Shown here piece by piece: positions 37,226 through 48,959 of a DNA stretch of 64,000 nucleotides (position 1 is the stretch's first letter; each line of letters begins with the position of its first letter). The notes below the pieces were generated by a model. It made no database searches and was not told where the DNA came from. It was given only the letters and a program-made list of their open reading frames with translations. The DNA is from Corydoras sp. C115 (Eukaryota; Chordata; Actinopteri; Siluriformes; Callichthyidae). The DNA lies in contig JAFMOC010000519.1 in NCBI GenBank assembly GCA_019802505.1, forward strand, positions 124,001-188,000. The letters run 5' to 3'. A program made the translations under genes and the position numbers.

Positions 37226-38316
37226 GCTGCTAACCATATAATCCTTTACTGAATAGGGGTATAAACAGTACGCTGTATTCTGTGTAAATCGTTCAGTATG
37301 CAATTTGAATTTGAATCGATTCAGAATCGCCAGGACAAGGAATCTATATTCTATATAATATGCTGTATTGAAGGAATCTGGTTTCAAGCATTTGATAAAA
37401 GTGCTAGACAATTGAAACATTAGAACCCAGAATCCTATCCCGTACCGTACCGTGAGGTCCATAACGCGGTGTAAACCTAACCGTGAATTTTGTGTACAGT
37501 TACAGTATAATATAATACTGTTGAAGTATTCATTTTAAAATGAGCACTGACTTTTCTCATCTCAAAACTATTATAGTATTTGTTGATCTGTTAAATAACT
37601 TTAAAGCTGCTTTGTGACAACACTATATGTAAAAGGTTCGACATAAAATTATTGAATCATGTTGATGAGAAATAAATAATTTTTTTTTAAAAAACACACA
37701 AAGTAAAATTAGAAATAAGTGTTGCTTATTCAGTCTTTACAACATAAGAATTTGATTACACCCCACTTTGGTGACTGAACTCATTTTCCTTGTACATTTA
37801 AACACACGGCAGGGAAGGCTTAGTTAAATTGCATGGCAGTAACAATAATTATTAACCTTTCTTACTAATAATACATGGTGGCTGCACATGTTCATAAAAA
37901 ATCTCCACAGCCGAGAGAAACTTTTGTGAATTTACTACGAGCTTTTGAGGAAGTACGGAAACAAAGCACCACTCTTTGCTTGAATAGCATCTTGTCATCA
38001 CACACAAGTAATTGACTGTTCTTTCTGTCCATGTCTGCTTTTGAATATTTAAAAGCCTACTTAATCTATTTGACTGACTTTCATCACCCTTCATGTTACA
38101 AATTTTGTTAAACAAAATAAAAACAAACATACAATTACAGTCAAAGTTTTACTGACATACTAGGACAATTTTATTAACCCTGTTCATACACTCTAATTTG
38201 TAAAGTGAGCCATATCAACCAACACTAGTGTCAAAGCACAAATTCCAAACAGACTTCAAACTTTAAAATGTTTTCCCAGAAGATTGAATGTTTTTGCTAC
38301 CATGAAAGGGTTCCAA

Positions 38317-38443
38317 TATATATATATATATATATATAGGCACCCTGTCCTGGGTGCATTTGCCCAGCGCCCGAAACGTTCTCCCCTGGATGGGCATGGG
38401 GAACCCCCACGCAACCCTAATATAGGATAAAGTGGAAGATAAT

Positions 38444-38516
<73 letters not shown>
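38317..38516 (+). repeat. TA array split by a SINE 3' fragment
   Basis: TA units at 38317-38338 and about 38445-38516 surround a fragment of about 106 bp (GGCACCCTGTCCTGGG to GGAAGATAATGG) that is the 3' third of the GGCGGCACGG SINE. Confidence 0.9.
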
Positions 38517-38521
<5 letters not shown>

Positions 38522-39550
38522 ACACTACACTACAAGTTACGTTAATCTTAGCGGTTTAATTAAAAACTCATGTGTCGTTATTGGTGTAATCAATAACACA
38601 TTCTAACCTGTTCTTTCCATGTAAAGTTTGCATGTTCCAACAAGTCCTACTAGATTTCCTTCCACAATCCATAAACATGCTAGTAGCTGAATCTATGATC
38701 GTATATGCTTAGATGCAAATTTGAATGGTTTTGTGTGTTTGACCTATGATGGACTGAACTGGTTTTTCTGCCTTTTTCCTGACGAGCTGGCAGGCTCCAT
38801 CTACCTGTGTGACCCTGATCAGGATTAGCAGCTTTGAAAATGAATGAGCTCATGAATGAATTATGAGAATAGGCCTGGGTTCACATTAAAATTTTAAACC
38901 AACCCATTATTTTTTGATACATCTATAATAACATTACAAGATCAAAATTATTCGGATAATATATTTCTTATGCACAATAAGAAATGAGTTACACACAATT
39001 ATGACATCATTCATTTTAGTTTATTGTCATTGGTCTGCACAGCTGAAGGGAAACTGCAGTCTTAACAATAACAATAAACAAACAAAAAAAAAACTCAGCT
39101 GCAGAATATGCTTCAGTGAAAGGTTTTCTAAGAACCAAGACTTCAATAGTATGGAAACACCAGAAATGAGATCACAACAAAACGGCGGTATGCATTCTGT
39201 GCACGGTTTCAATTCTACACCGGAGCAGCACAAGCACATCTAAAGTTAAAAAAAAAAAAAAAAAAAAACACAAATGTTGTAATGGGTCCCAGAATACCAT
39301 AAAGCACAAGGCTTTCAGAAGGAAATTTGTTTGTTAGCGGTGGAGTGTTTTGTCCATGTAGCTATGAAATACAAGCAATTTTAAAACCATTTAGTCATCT
39401 GCTTCTTACCTCAGCAGTGAATAATGGCTTGAAAATGTTACTGTGAGAATGTGGGCACACATTTAATGTTGCTCGTGCCAGGGGGCAGGACATGGGACAA
39501 ACTATTATAGATTGTATATATTTTATTTCTACCATTATTTATTATTATCA

Positions 39551-39656
<106 letters not shown>

Positions 39657-39910
39657 TACCATATTTTATTTTACAGCTTTTACGTTAAAATCATAATATT
39701 ACTTACAGTATATAAGTAAGCAACTCTTTTATTAGTTCGGTTACATTGAATTAAATGACAAAGATCAATTGCAGCACAATTACCTACCACAGACTCTCAG
39801 AACATTTACTGATTCCTATCATCCTGAGACCTGATGAACTTTGCACGGTCCTGTTTGTTTGGAATCCATCCAGCAGGTTTAAACATATTTCAAAAAGCAA
39901 GGGCTCTTAC

Positions 39911-40196
39911 CCAGAAGAGGCGAGGTATCAGGACATGGTTCCAGTGGTTTGGCACTCGCTACTGTGATGTTTAAAACATCAACGCTGGTCTTTGGCTGTT
40001 CTGTGCTGGGGATGTCGTTTACTTTCAGCTTTCTCTGCATCTGATGTGTCTGCTGCTGGTTTTGTGCAAAGCCTTGCTTGAAGTCTAGAGATCTCACATA
40101 GTAAAGTACAGTAACAAAAATGTGGAGGCAGCACAAAAGCACAACCAGTGTGCAAGTCCTATGAAGGAAATTAAAATTGGCATTGGGGTCGCGCAT
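39911..40196 (-). CDS. b4galt1: B4GALT1-type beta-1,4-galactosyltransferase, exon 1 (N-terminus, membrane anchor)
   Basis: First coding exon of a Golgi enzyme that transfers galactose from UDP-galactose to terminal N-acetylglucosamine. The exon gives residues 1-95 plus one base of codon 96. The start is fixed by an in-frame TAA two codons upstream of the ATG at 40196. Residues 14-34 are a single hydrophobic stretch after a short basic N-terminus, the usual type II anchor; residues 35-90 form a Gln-rich stem with one N-glycosylation sequon (N76-I-T). The donor is CTGG|GTAAGA on the minus strand, and the split codon completes the LLVGP sequence typical of B4GALT1. Assignment to B4GALT1 rather than B4GALT2 rests on the later exons. 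Fish have more than one B4GALT1-like copy, so this may be b4galt1 or b4galt1l. Confidence 0.9.
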
Positions 40197-40860
40197 TGTT
40201 TATAAAGAAAAAAAACAGTCCAAATCTACGGAGACTAAATCTGGTTCACAACGTGAAAAGAGGAGGAAGCCACAGGTAGTGTCAGCTAAAAGACGCGGCC
40301 ATATACAAACAAAACGGTACAGAATAAATGAGTCGTGCCAGCATGAAAGTTTAGCGTCATCAGAACACCAAGGTTAAAGCTTTAACGTCTGGTGTGTTAG
40401 TTAACTGGGACTTAAAAAACTCCACAAAACTGCCTCCACTTAAAAAAAAACAACTCCGGAAAAGAGTTTCATGTGACCGGACACGAATAAACGTGTTTCA
40501 GAGTTCCTTAAAACGAGATAAAAGCAGCGGTCGAACTGGCTGTCCGTAGGAGGTTAGCTGGGTTAGCTCCGTTAGCTCGCTGACCCGCCGTGTAACGTTG
40601 ACAGTTTAACGGATCTAATTAACTAGCAGCTCTAACTAGCACGCTAACTACATAGAGAGAACGAACTTTCCGCTGCTTCTCCTTCAGGCAAACTTCAGTT
40701 CAGAGGTCGTTCAAAATCCGTCCACACGGCTCTTTCATCTCCATGATTTGAATCAAGTTTGTTTGTTAATCCACGGAAACCAAAACTAAAAGTATTTCTG
40801 AGTAAAACATGAAGATAACCCGCCGCCGCTTCGGCCTCACGTTACGGATGTCACTGATGT
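40197..40860 (-). promoter_or_regulatory. B4GALT1 5' UTR and probable CpG-rich promoter
   Basis: Upstream of the B4GALT1 start codon the base composition changes from AT-rich to CpG-bearing between about 40480 and 40860, with CCGCCGCCGC near 40820. This is the usual look of a housekeeping-type promoter without a clear TATA box. Several short upstream ATGs occur on the minus strand, for example one in the segment 40277-40345 that stops in frame after about 20 codons. The transcription start cannot be placed by eye. Confidence 0.5.
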
Positions 40861-41486
40861 GCAGAGGTGATGTTTCATTTGCTAAAGAGTCGGTTCTGTT
40901 GGGAGGCGTTTTTTTTAAAGATCCGATTCGTGTTAATGAAAGTTAAAATGTCCGAATTCTGAGATTAACTCAGAATTCCGAGATAAAAAGTCATAATTCT
41001 GACACACTTTTGCTTTTTCCCCTCTTAGTGCGAGAAATGGGCTTATAGAATATTCCCTGGTGTTTGGTGGCGAACCAATTCGGAATGAACCGAAATATAA
41101 CGACCAACATGTGAGCCGAACATACATTGCTTATGTATTGTCCGGAAGTGAACCGATTCATCCATTGGAAGAATTCGTACACGTCGACTTGTTGAATCTG
41201 GAAATCAATTCAGAAAGATTCGGATCATTTTGGCCATGAATATATCATTTCCACCGTATTAAAAGAATAAATATTAAATTTATGGAGCAAATTCCAAAGA
41301 AAATATGGTAAAAGTTCCACTCATGCCAAGTTTTGGCGTTTTAAATAATCGTATCTTTGATTTTTGCCAGATGAGGTCAAATTACTTCATAGAGTGAAAT
41401 ATATTTGGACGTGAGTTGTATAAATTATAAGGTTTGAACTCCACCCAGTGGTCACGATGGTATTATTCCATTATAAGTAAACTTAA

Positions 41487-41776
41487 GGCGGCACGGTGGC
41501 TTAGTGGTTAGCACGTTCGCCTCTCAGCACTAGGGATTCCCGGTTCGAATCCCCATCTGGGTGGAGTTTCCATGTTCTCCCCGTGTCTGCGTGGGTTTCC
41601 TCCGGGTTCTCCGGTTTCCTCCCACAGTCCAAAAACATAGATCAAGTCAATTGAATTCACAAAATTGCCCCATATAGAGTGTGTCTGTGTGAGTGAGTGT
41701 GTGCCCAGCGATGGATTGGCGCCCTGTCCTGAGTCTATCTGCCCAGCGCCCGAGACGCTCTCCCCTGGATGGGCAC
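41487..41776 (+). mobile_element. GGCGGCACGG-family SINE, 3' truncated
   Basis: Intact head: A box TGGCTTAGTGGTTAGCAC and perfect B box GGTTCGAATCC. Breaks off at GGATGGGCAC before the tail. Its near neighbour at 41921 is in the opposite orientation. Confidence 0.92.
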
Positions 41777-41920
41777 ATCAAAACATTAAGTTTTCTTGGC
41801 TCTTGGGCCATTTTAGAAAAACAGATTTAAACCTTAAATATCTTTATATATTTCTGCTCTCTATAAAAACATTCCTGTTAAAAAAAAAAAAAAAACCCTG
41901 GAATTATAAATTTGTGGTTT

Positions 41921-42209
41921 CCATCCATGGGAGACTGGGCAGATACACCCAGGACAGGGTGCCAATCTATCGCTGGGCACACACTAACATAGACACACAC
42001 ACACACAAACACACTCTATATGGAGGAATTTGGAGCATTCAATTTACCTTGAATCCATGTTTTTGGACTGTGGGAGGAAACCTGGGAACCCGGAACAAAC
42101 CCATGCGAACCCGGGGAGAAAACCCGGGGGAAAATCCACAAATGGATCGATCCAGGAATCCCCAGCACTGAGAAGCGAACGTGCTAACCACTAAGCCACT
42201 GTACTGCCC
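41921..42209 (-). mobile_element. GGCGGCACGG-family SINE, reversed and diverged
   Basis: Begins CCATCCATGGGAGACTGGGC and ends AACCACTAAGCCACTGTACT. The B box is mutated (GGATCGATCCAGGAATCC). Confidence 0.88.
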
Positions 42210-42589
42210 TTAATTTGTGCTTTTCACAAAAAAAATTGGAATAATAAATAAAAACATTTAGTTTTCTTATTTCTTATGCTGTTTTGTCAGAGCCGGATGC
42301 TTGGAATCTCTTCTTGGCAAAAAGTTTGTTGTTACATTCTGTCTCGTGGGCTGGACAAATAGTATTACGGGCCGGAAATGGCCTGCAGGCTTTGAGTTTG
42401 ACACCTAGGGTATAGAGCAACTGAAACAAAGGTTTTAAAAAGCTCTTAAAAGTCACATTACAATGACACAAAAAATAATAAGCTCTGTAAATATTGTGTT
42501 ATGGAAAATAGTACATGCAAAGTTTCATTTAAGGTTTTAGTTTTTATGTGCATAAGTTCTGATGAAGTTAAAGTGATATATTTGCCAAC

Positions 42590-42800
42590 TGTGCTTGCAC
42601 ACACAGAGGAATTGGTCCTCCTCATTTAACCCATCCATGCAGTGTAACACACACATACACACACGTGAAGTGAGCACATGTACCCAGAGTGGAGGACAGC
42701 CTTGTACACAACACCCGGGGAGCAATTGGGGTTAGGTACCTTGCTCAAGGGCACTTTAGCTATAGTACTTGGTGTGAACAAGCCTACGGCTGCCCAAAAC
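42590..42800 (-). mobile_element. SINE remnant of the third type, reversed
   Basis: CCTCATTTAACCCATCC, TACCTTGCTCAAGGGCACTTT and GCCTACGGCTGCCC follow the order of a tRNA-derived fish repeat; (CA) tract expanded inside. Confidence 0.45.
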
Positions 42801-43021
42801 AGAGGATAAAAAAATTACTGATGTTATGATTGGTTCTTAACACCTCCGCACATCATAACTTGTCAGTTCTGTAGCAGACATTATTTGACACACATGCTAA
42901 AAATAAGTAGCAAAAGAATAAATGTTCAAAACATGATCTCACAGAATTTGAACTGTAATAGTAAAAAGTTTTAGAAACAGATGATGTTTTACATGAAGAC
43001 ATTAATTTATTAAAAGGTTCT

Positions 43022-43107
43022 TCCATCCATTATCTTCCACTTTATCCTTTACTACGGTTGCGGGGGGGATGCTTTTTGAGAATTCAATTGACCTTGATCC
43101 ATGTTTT
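43022..43107 (-). mobile_element. GGCGGCACGG-family SINE with internal deletion
   Basis: CCATCCATTATCTTCCACTT joins directly to GAATTCAATTGACCTTGATC, so about 130 bp of the middle are gone, and the head is missing too. Confidence 0.7.
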
Positions 43108-43413
43108 TACCATCTTTTGCATATGATTTTACCATATACGCTAAATCAGTCCAAATGATGAGAACAATGGAAAACAACCACTATCGAGAAGAGCTGAGGT
43201 ATGGAAATCTGAAGTTGGTTAAATTAAGCGAATTCACTGAAACAATATTACAGCAAATTTTTAGTTTCTAATGTGTAATGGTTCCAAGGCATGCACAGTT
43301 TGCTGTTACTCAAGTTCATGAGTTTTTTTTTTAGATATTTATATCATCACCAGTTACGATAATTATTCATGACATGACAAATTTGCAAGGCAGATGCATT
43401 TTTTTCTGAAAAC

Positions 43414-43744
43414 ATTCATTCATTCATTATCTCCCGCTTTATCCTCTATTAGGGTCGCAGTGGGGTTCCACATGCCCATCCAGGGGAGAACGTCTCAGGC
43501 GCTGGGCAGATACACCCAGGACAGGGTGCCAATCCATCCCTGGGCACACACTCACTCACACAACCACACTCTTCATGGGGCAATTTTGAGAATTCAGTTG
43601 ACTTGATCCATGTTTTTGAACTGTGGGAGGAAACCCATGCAGACACGGGGAGAACATGGAAACTCCACCCAGATAGGGATTCGAACCGGGAATCCCTAGC
43701 GCTGAGAGGCAAACGTGCTAACCACTAAGCCACCGTGCCACCCA
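43414..43744 (-). mobile_element. GGCGGCACGG-family SINE, full length
   Basis: Reversed; (ATTC)n tail at left, GCCACCGTGCCACCC head at right, B box ATTCGAACCGGGAATCC intact, small deletion in the TCC-rich region. Confidence 0.93.
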
Positions 43745-44462
43745 ACTAAAAACATATTGAGCTAATTGAATTGTTTTCACTGGAAACAGATTTGTATTGA
43801 CTTGAAAGTATAGACTAGATTGCTGACAATAAATGGGATGTACAAGTGAAATGAAGAAGTAACTATGACTCTATGAAATGAAAAAAAGTCCAATATTTTA
43901 AGCAGCAATGACTCCAGAATCATTCCATTTAATTTATAGGCTCTGAGTGCAGAACAAGACACAGATTATTCCAGAATACAATACCACTTGAAGAGGAGTT
44001 GAAAATCGGGACAAAGTCAGAGCAGCATATAGCTGTCAACACATGCATGTTAGACATTGTTTATTTTCTACTAGATCATAAATGTAGCTACAATTTCTAT
44101 CTGTATCTATATCTATCTGCAAATTGCACAGACTTACGATTTTTCTAGAGGAGCTTGACAAATCACTTATTTACTTATTGCCAATGTTTTAACAATATAA
44201 TGTTGTTAATTAAATTATATACATATATACTATATATTATCATGTTTTTACTTTATTTCTTTACTTCAAATCTTCTAACAATTTTTAATAAAGGTTTATT
44301 GTTTTAACTTCAAGGGTTTTTTTATTGTCATTCTGACCATGCTGTTCATATTAAACACATTTGTGCACAGTACACAGCAAAATGAAACGTTCCTCAAGGA
44401 CCAAGGTGCCACACAGAACAACAATCTACACAATACAACATGAAGTGTATGAATGTGCAAGA

Positions 44463-44801
44463 CATTCATTCATTATTTTCCTCTTAATCCTCTACTAGGG
44501 TCGCGGTGGGGTTCCCCATGCCAGGGGTGAACATTTCGGGCGCTGGGCAGATACACCCAGGACAGGGCGCCAACCTATCGCTGGGCACACTCTCACTCAC
44601 ACACACACTCTACATGGGGCAATTTGGTGAACTCAATTGACTTGATCCATGTTTTTGGACTGTGGGAGGAAACCGGAGAACCCGGAGGAAACCCACGCGG
44701 ACACAGGGAGAACATGGAAACTCCACCCAGATGGGTATTCGAACCGGGAATCCCTAGTGCTGAGAGGCGAATGTGCTAACCACATACCACCGTGCCTCCC
44801 C
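44463..44801 (-). mobile_element. GGCGGCACGG-family SINE, full length
   Basis: Reversed; tail CATTCATTCATTATTTTCC, head ends ACCACCGTGCCTCCC. B box intact. Confidence 0.92.
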
Positions 44802-44918
44802 CACCCATTTACCATAAGAGGTAAATATCAGTGGTATGATCACACTATAAATACACCTTGACTGAAAAAGTAACAACATATAAAGTTTAAAATATGTCAA
44901 AATATGTATTAGAAAATA

Positions 44919-45190
44919 GGGGCAGCACTGCCACTCAGCGCTGTGTATCCAGGTTTGAATCCCAATCTGGGTGGCGTTTCCGTGTTCTCCCTGTGTCCGT
45001 GTGGGTTTCCTCCAGGTTCTCCGGTTTCCTCCCACAGTCCAAAAACGGATTCAAGGTAAATTTCACGCTCTGAATTGGCCCATATTGAGTGTGTTTGTGT
45101 GTGTGCCTGTGTGAGTGTTAGCCCAGCGATATATTGCCGCCCTGCCGTGGGTGTATCTGCCCAGCACCCAAAACATTCACACTCTCCGCC
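44919..45190 (+). mobile_element. GGCGGCACGG-family SINE, diverged
   Basis: Forward; head shortened (GGGGCAGCACTGCCACTCAG), B box mutated to GGTTTGAATCC, tail lost. Forms an inverted pair with the copy at 44463. Confidence 0.85.
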
Positions 45191-45544
45191 CCACATGACC
45201 CAGATGAAGGATTAAGCATTAAGATGATGATTTTTTTTAAAAGGACTCCTGTTCAAAAAAAGTTGTTAATTAAGGATGATCATATAAGCAGAGAAGCGAA
45301 CCACTGTCTAAAATTCATTCTGAAACAGCACAAGAGATCTACGACCTAATTTCCAAAAGTTGAACAGAAGACAACTTCCTGGCCACTCAATAAAGCAGGA
45401 TTTTTATGTAAGAACAGTCAAGAATGCTTTACTTAGAATGCAGTTTGAAATCAAAATTGAACATTAAAAATCGTACTGTGGCTCTGTGCATAGTGCTCAC
45501 AACAAACAGATTATAACAAAAAGATTCAGAATTTTTAAATGAAT

Positions 45545-45745
45545 GGGTTTTTTTATTAGTATTCTTGGTTTCCTCCCAAAGTCCAAAGACATGTAAATTA
45601 GGAGGACTGGCAATATCTATTTGCAGTTAGGTGTGAATGAGTCTGTTGGACATGTATTGACTCGTAAACTGAGGTGTTACCCTGCCTTTTGCCTATTGAG
45701 GCCTAGGATAGGATCCAGCACCCTCTGGGCCAGTTTAATAGACCT
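45545..45745 (+). mobile_element. Old SINE/L2-like remnant
   Basis: GGTTTCCTCCCAAAGTCCAAAGACATG followed by GGCCTAGGATAGGATCCAGC are conserved pieces of a different, older fish SINE body. Confidence 0.45.
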
Positions 45746-45783
45746 GATGCATGGTTCAGCTGAAAGTTTATGAAATTAACATA

Positions 45784-46415
45784 CACTACAGGTTAAACGT
45801 TTTAGACCATATTGGAAGCTGTTCAGTTTAGCATGCTGAAATGAAAGCATAGTACAAATAAACATTTGGAGTTTTTTTTAAATGCATGGAATGTATAAAC
45901 CCAAATTTATTTTGAACTTCTGACTCATTAAAGTACCCATTTTTGGCAGATATAACAGCTAAACACACTTGCTGTATACTTGCTACAACAGAATATTCTT
46001 CAGAAAGTTCTTTCCAAATCTGTTGCAGAAGTTCCCATAAATGTGTTGCACTTGTATGTTGTTTTGATTTCAGCCCTCTGTCCAGTTCATCTCCAACCAG
46101 TTTGATATGGTTTAAGTCTGAAGACTGTGCTTTGTTTTCAAACTTACAATCTTGTTCTTTTATTTCTGAGGTAGTTCTTACAGTTTGAACTTATGTATTG
46201 GGTCAATATCTTGTTTGTAGGATAAACCCCTGATCAATTACTTGCATACGAGTGTGTGTTGCATGGCCGAGCAGAATGCTGTGGTAGCTGATTTGGTTGA
46301 CAAAGCCAGTCCCTCCCCCCTATTTCCCACCATTTCAGGCAATTTATTGGAACTGAACAATTTGTCATAACTAACTAGAAAGATTGGGGTGTTTTAAAAC
46401 TTTTGATCGGCAGTG
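45784..46415. mobile_element. Non-autonomous Tc1/mariner element (MITE)
   Basis: Ends CACTACAGGTTAAACGTTTTAGACC and, reversed, CACTGCCGATCAAAAGTTTTAAAACA are inverted repeats with a TA at each side (45782-45783, 46416-46417). The inside keeps TTTGGCAGATATAACAGCT, a sequence typical of such fish elements. No transposase frame. Confidence 0.7.
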
Positions 46416-47112
46416 TATATGAGAGATGAGAGAAATAATATATATATATAGTAGTAATAAGGAATTTAAACAAAAAACAGAATACATACTCTAAACTTGA
46501 AAATTATGCTGTTATTAACCAGCAGCATTTTATTTAACTACATGGCTATGGCTACTTAAAATATTATTTTCTAGTTTTCTTCAATAAATCTACCATAAAG
46601 GAATCAGGTTCATCTGTGCCACTGGATTAAAGGACAAGGCAGAAGGATTTTTAGTGGCATCAAGTGGCAAAGTTGCAGATTGCAACCAACTGAACACAAC
46701 TTATAAACACCCCTAATTAATTGTCACAGTGTCAGTGCACTGATTCAAGAACAGCAGTAATAAATGCGACAACTGTAAAGACATAGCACTCCAACATTTT
46801 GCCATTCTGTTATGCATATTGCATCCATCTGCAGGTGTCTACAAATGTAGAGGGAATACTGCAAAGACATTTCATACATTTGTTTTATGTATATATCTGT
46901 TATAGCTTTTTCTTTAGAATTTTTTTTATCAGACGATTTAACATGGCTTTATTTTTTTAACCCCAGTATTCTTTTAACTGGGGTATATGTGTATAATTAT
47001 ATGTGGGTTTAATTATTTGGATTACAATGGTCGGTACAATGGACAGCTAAGATAAAATTAATAGTTCCAGAAGAATCAATAATAATTATTTAATCCCAAC
47101 TAGGTACTTCCT

Positions 47113-47446
47113 GGCGGCACGGTGGCTTAGTGGTTAGCACGTTCGCCTCTCAGCACTAGGGATTCCCGGTTCGAATCCCCATCTGGGTGGAGTTTCCATG
47201 TTCTCCCCGTGTCCGTGTGGGTTTCCTCAGGGTTCTCTGGTTTCCTCCCACAGTCCAAAAACATGGATCAAGTCAATTGAGTTCTCCAAATTGCCCCATG
47301 TGGAGTGTGAGTGAGTGTGTGCCCAGCGATAGGTTGGCGCCCTGTCCTGGTGTATCTGCCCAGTGCCCGAAATGTTCTCCCCTGGATGGGCATGGGGAAC
47401 CCCACCGCGACCCTAATAGAGGATAAAGCGGAAGATAATGAATGAA
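47113..47446 (+). mobile_element. GGCGGCACGG-family SINE, reference-quality copy with 12-bp target duplication
   Basis: 334 bp from GGCGGCACGGTGGCTTAG to (GAAT)n. The head is tRNA-like, with A box TGGCTTAGTGG (fits TRGCNNAGYNGG) and B box GGTTCGAATCC (perfect). These are internal RNA polymerase III promoter elements, so such copies are transcribed from within. The 3' end GGATAAAGCGGAAGATAATGAATGAAT resembles the tail of L2/CR1-type LINEs, which probably supply the reverse transcriptase. TAGGTACTTCCT flanks it on both sides (47101-47112, 47447-47458). About 18 other copies or pieces in the window belong to this family. Confidence 0.95.
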
Positions 47447-47556
47447 TAGGTACTTCCTATAGCTGAGTTCTCATACATGCAGCAAATAGAGATTAAAATC
47501 ACATTCTTATAATTTTATTATATTGTTGCTATGATTAACAGGACATGACTCAAACA

Positions 47557-47607
47557 GGGCGGCACGGTGGCTTAGTGGTTAGCACGTTTGCCTCTCAGCA
47601 CCTGGGA
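47557..47607 (+). mobile_element. GGCGGCACGG-family SINE, head only
   Basis: Fifty bases, from GGGCGGCACGGTGGCTTAG to CCTCTCAGCACCTGGG, then unrelated sequence. Confidence 0.8.
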
Positions 47608-47902
47608 ATGACCTTTTAGTGAGAATGACAGTGCTACTCCCTAGGTATGTGTGCTTACTTTAATAAAGTGTGTATTCCACTGCACAAATAGGAGGTAAAA
47701 ATCTGTTTACACACATAAAAAATGTGGAAACATAGTAGATCACAAAATAGATCACTTTCTTACATACACATTAGCTGTATAAGTGTCGTCCATGAAATAA
47801 ACAACTAATGCTATTAATATGGTAATTAAAGAACTTTAAAGAATTAGAGAACCTAATTCTCATTTAAAACACTTGTTACTTGTTCATAAAACCACACACC
47901 AT

Positions 47903-48162
47903 GTCCATATAGGTTTCCTCCAGGTTCTCCAGTTTTCACCCACAGTCCAAAAACATGGATTCAAGGTAAATTAAATACTATAAATTGCCCCATATCGTGT
48001 GTGTTTGTTTGTGTATGTCTGTGCCCAGTGATAGATTGGCGCCCAGTCCTGGGTGTATTTGCCCAGCGCCCAAAATGTTCTCCCCTGGTTGGGCATGGGG
48101 AACCCTAGTAGTGGATTAAATGGAAGATAATAAACGAATAAATGAATGAATAAATGAATGAA
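47903..48162 (+). mobile_element. GGCGGCACGG-family SINE, head missing
   Basis: Begins in the GGTTTCCTCCAGG segment and keeps a long (GAAT)n tail to about 48162. Together with the head at 47557 it could be one copy split by 47608-47902. Confidence 0.85.
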
Positions 48163-48640
48163 TGTCTATATCTTTATGTGTTTTGTTTATTTATGTTTAT
48201 GTTTATTTTATCTTTATGTTGTATTGTGTAGATTGTTGTGCTGTGTAGCACAATGGCACTACATACAAAGTACTTATAGTCCCTAGAATAAACAAAGTCA
48301 TTCCTGTCTGTATAGTGTCTTGCTACAAGACACCCTTTGTTCAAGAATCAGCTAAAACATTTAAACATCACTATTTGGTCTTGCTTTCTGTTAATACTCA
48401 TGTTAAACTAATTCTACTGTATATAGTTTAGGCTTAAACTATATTAAAAAAAAAGTTGTTTCTTGGTTTACATTTGTTGCCTGTTCATCCTGTTTGTTAT
48501 GACGGTTTCGTGTAAGCTGCTTAGTAATAATTCTGTATTGTGAAAAGCACAATTGCAAGTGGTTACAGCAATATAATGTCCTGAATATTTTATCCACAGT
48601 GATATAATATTTGTTTAATGTGATAACATTGCTGAATTGC

Positions 48641-48824
48641 TTTTGTGAACAACGGGAGTAAACAATCAACGGCACCGAGCAGCGCTCCGACATCACGTGG
48701 AGGAGTCTTTCCCAAATGGTTCCCTTTTAAACGGGTAGGTAGCTATAAAGTGCGTGAATGTTATTGTTTTGCTCCCTAACTCGCTGCCTATCTAGGGGGA
48801 AGGGACGGCATTTGAGACTTGGCC
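48641..48824 (+). promoter_or_regulatory. REST promoter region
   Basis: A CpG-bearing patch in AT-rich surroundings. It has an E-box CACGTG (48694-48699) and a TATA-like TATAAAG (48744-48750), which would place a start near 48775 if used. Exon 1 follows. Mammalian REST has several alternative first exons, so this may be one of several starts. Confidence 0.5.
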
Positions 48825-48959
48825 ATGCAGCGCTGTGGTGGAATGCGTAGAGTTGAGATTCGCACTTCCCCGAGCAAGTTGGCCGAAAAGTAAAGTTTGT
48901 CGGAAAGCAAAATTTCTCCAAAGTGACCTGAAAAGACCAGCGGACTGTGAGCAGACGAG
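48775..48959 (+). other. rest: REST exon 1 (5' UTR), donor at 48959/48960
   Basis: Non-coding first exon inferred from the consensus donor ACGAG|GTGAGT at 48959/48960, the CpG content and its position upstream of the coding exon. The left end is a guess from the TATA-like box. It contains a short uORF with ATG at 48825 and stop TAA at 48891-48893 (22 residues). The main start lies in exon 2. Confidence 0.6.

Larger units (their letters stand above)
40861..48640. other. Intergenic spacer between divergent B4GALT1 and REST
   Basis: No gene recognised. Dominated by at least nine copies or pieces of the GGCGGCACGG SINE in both orientations, one third-type SINE, and a Tc1-type MITE at 45784. The stretch 40870-41480 next to the B4GALT1 promoter and 48170-48640 next to the REST promoter are mostly non-repetitive. 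Confidence 0.7.

Noticed and set aside
41487..41560. tRNA gene suggested by perfect A and B boxes in the SINE heads
   Set aside because: The same sequence recurs many times with a 330-bp body and target duplications; no tRNA cloverleaf is completed.
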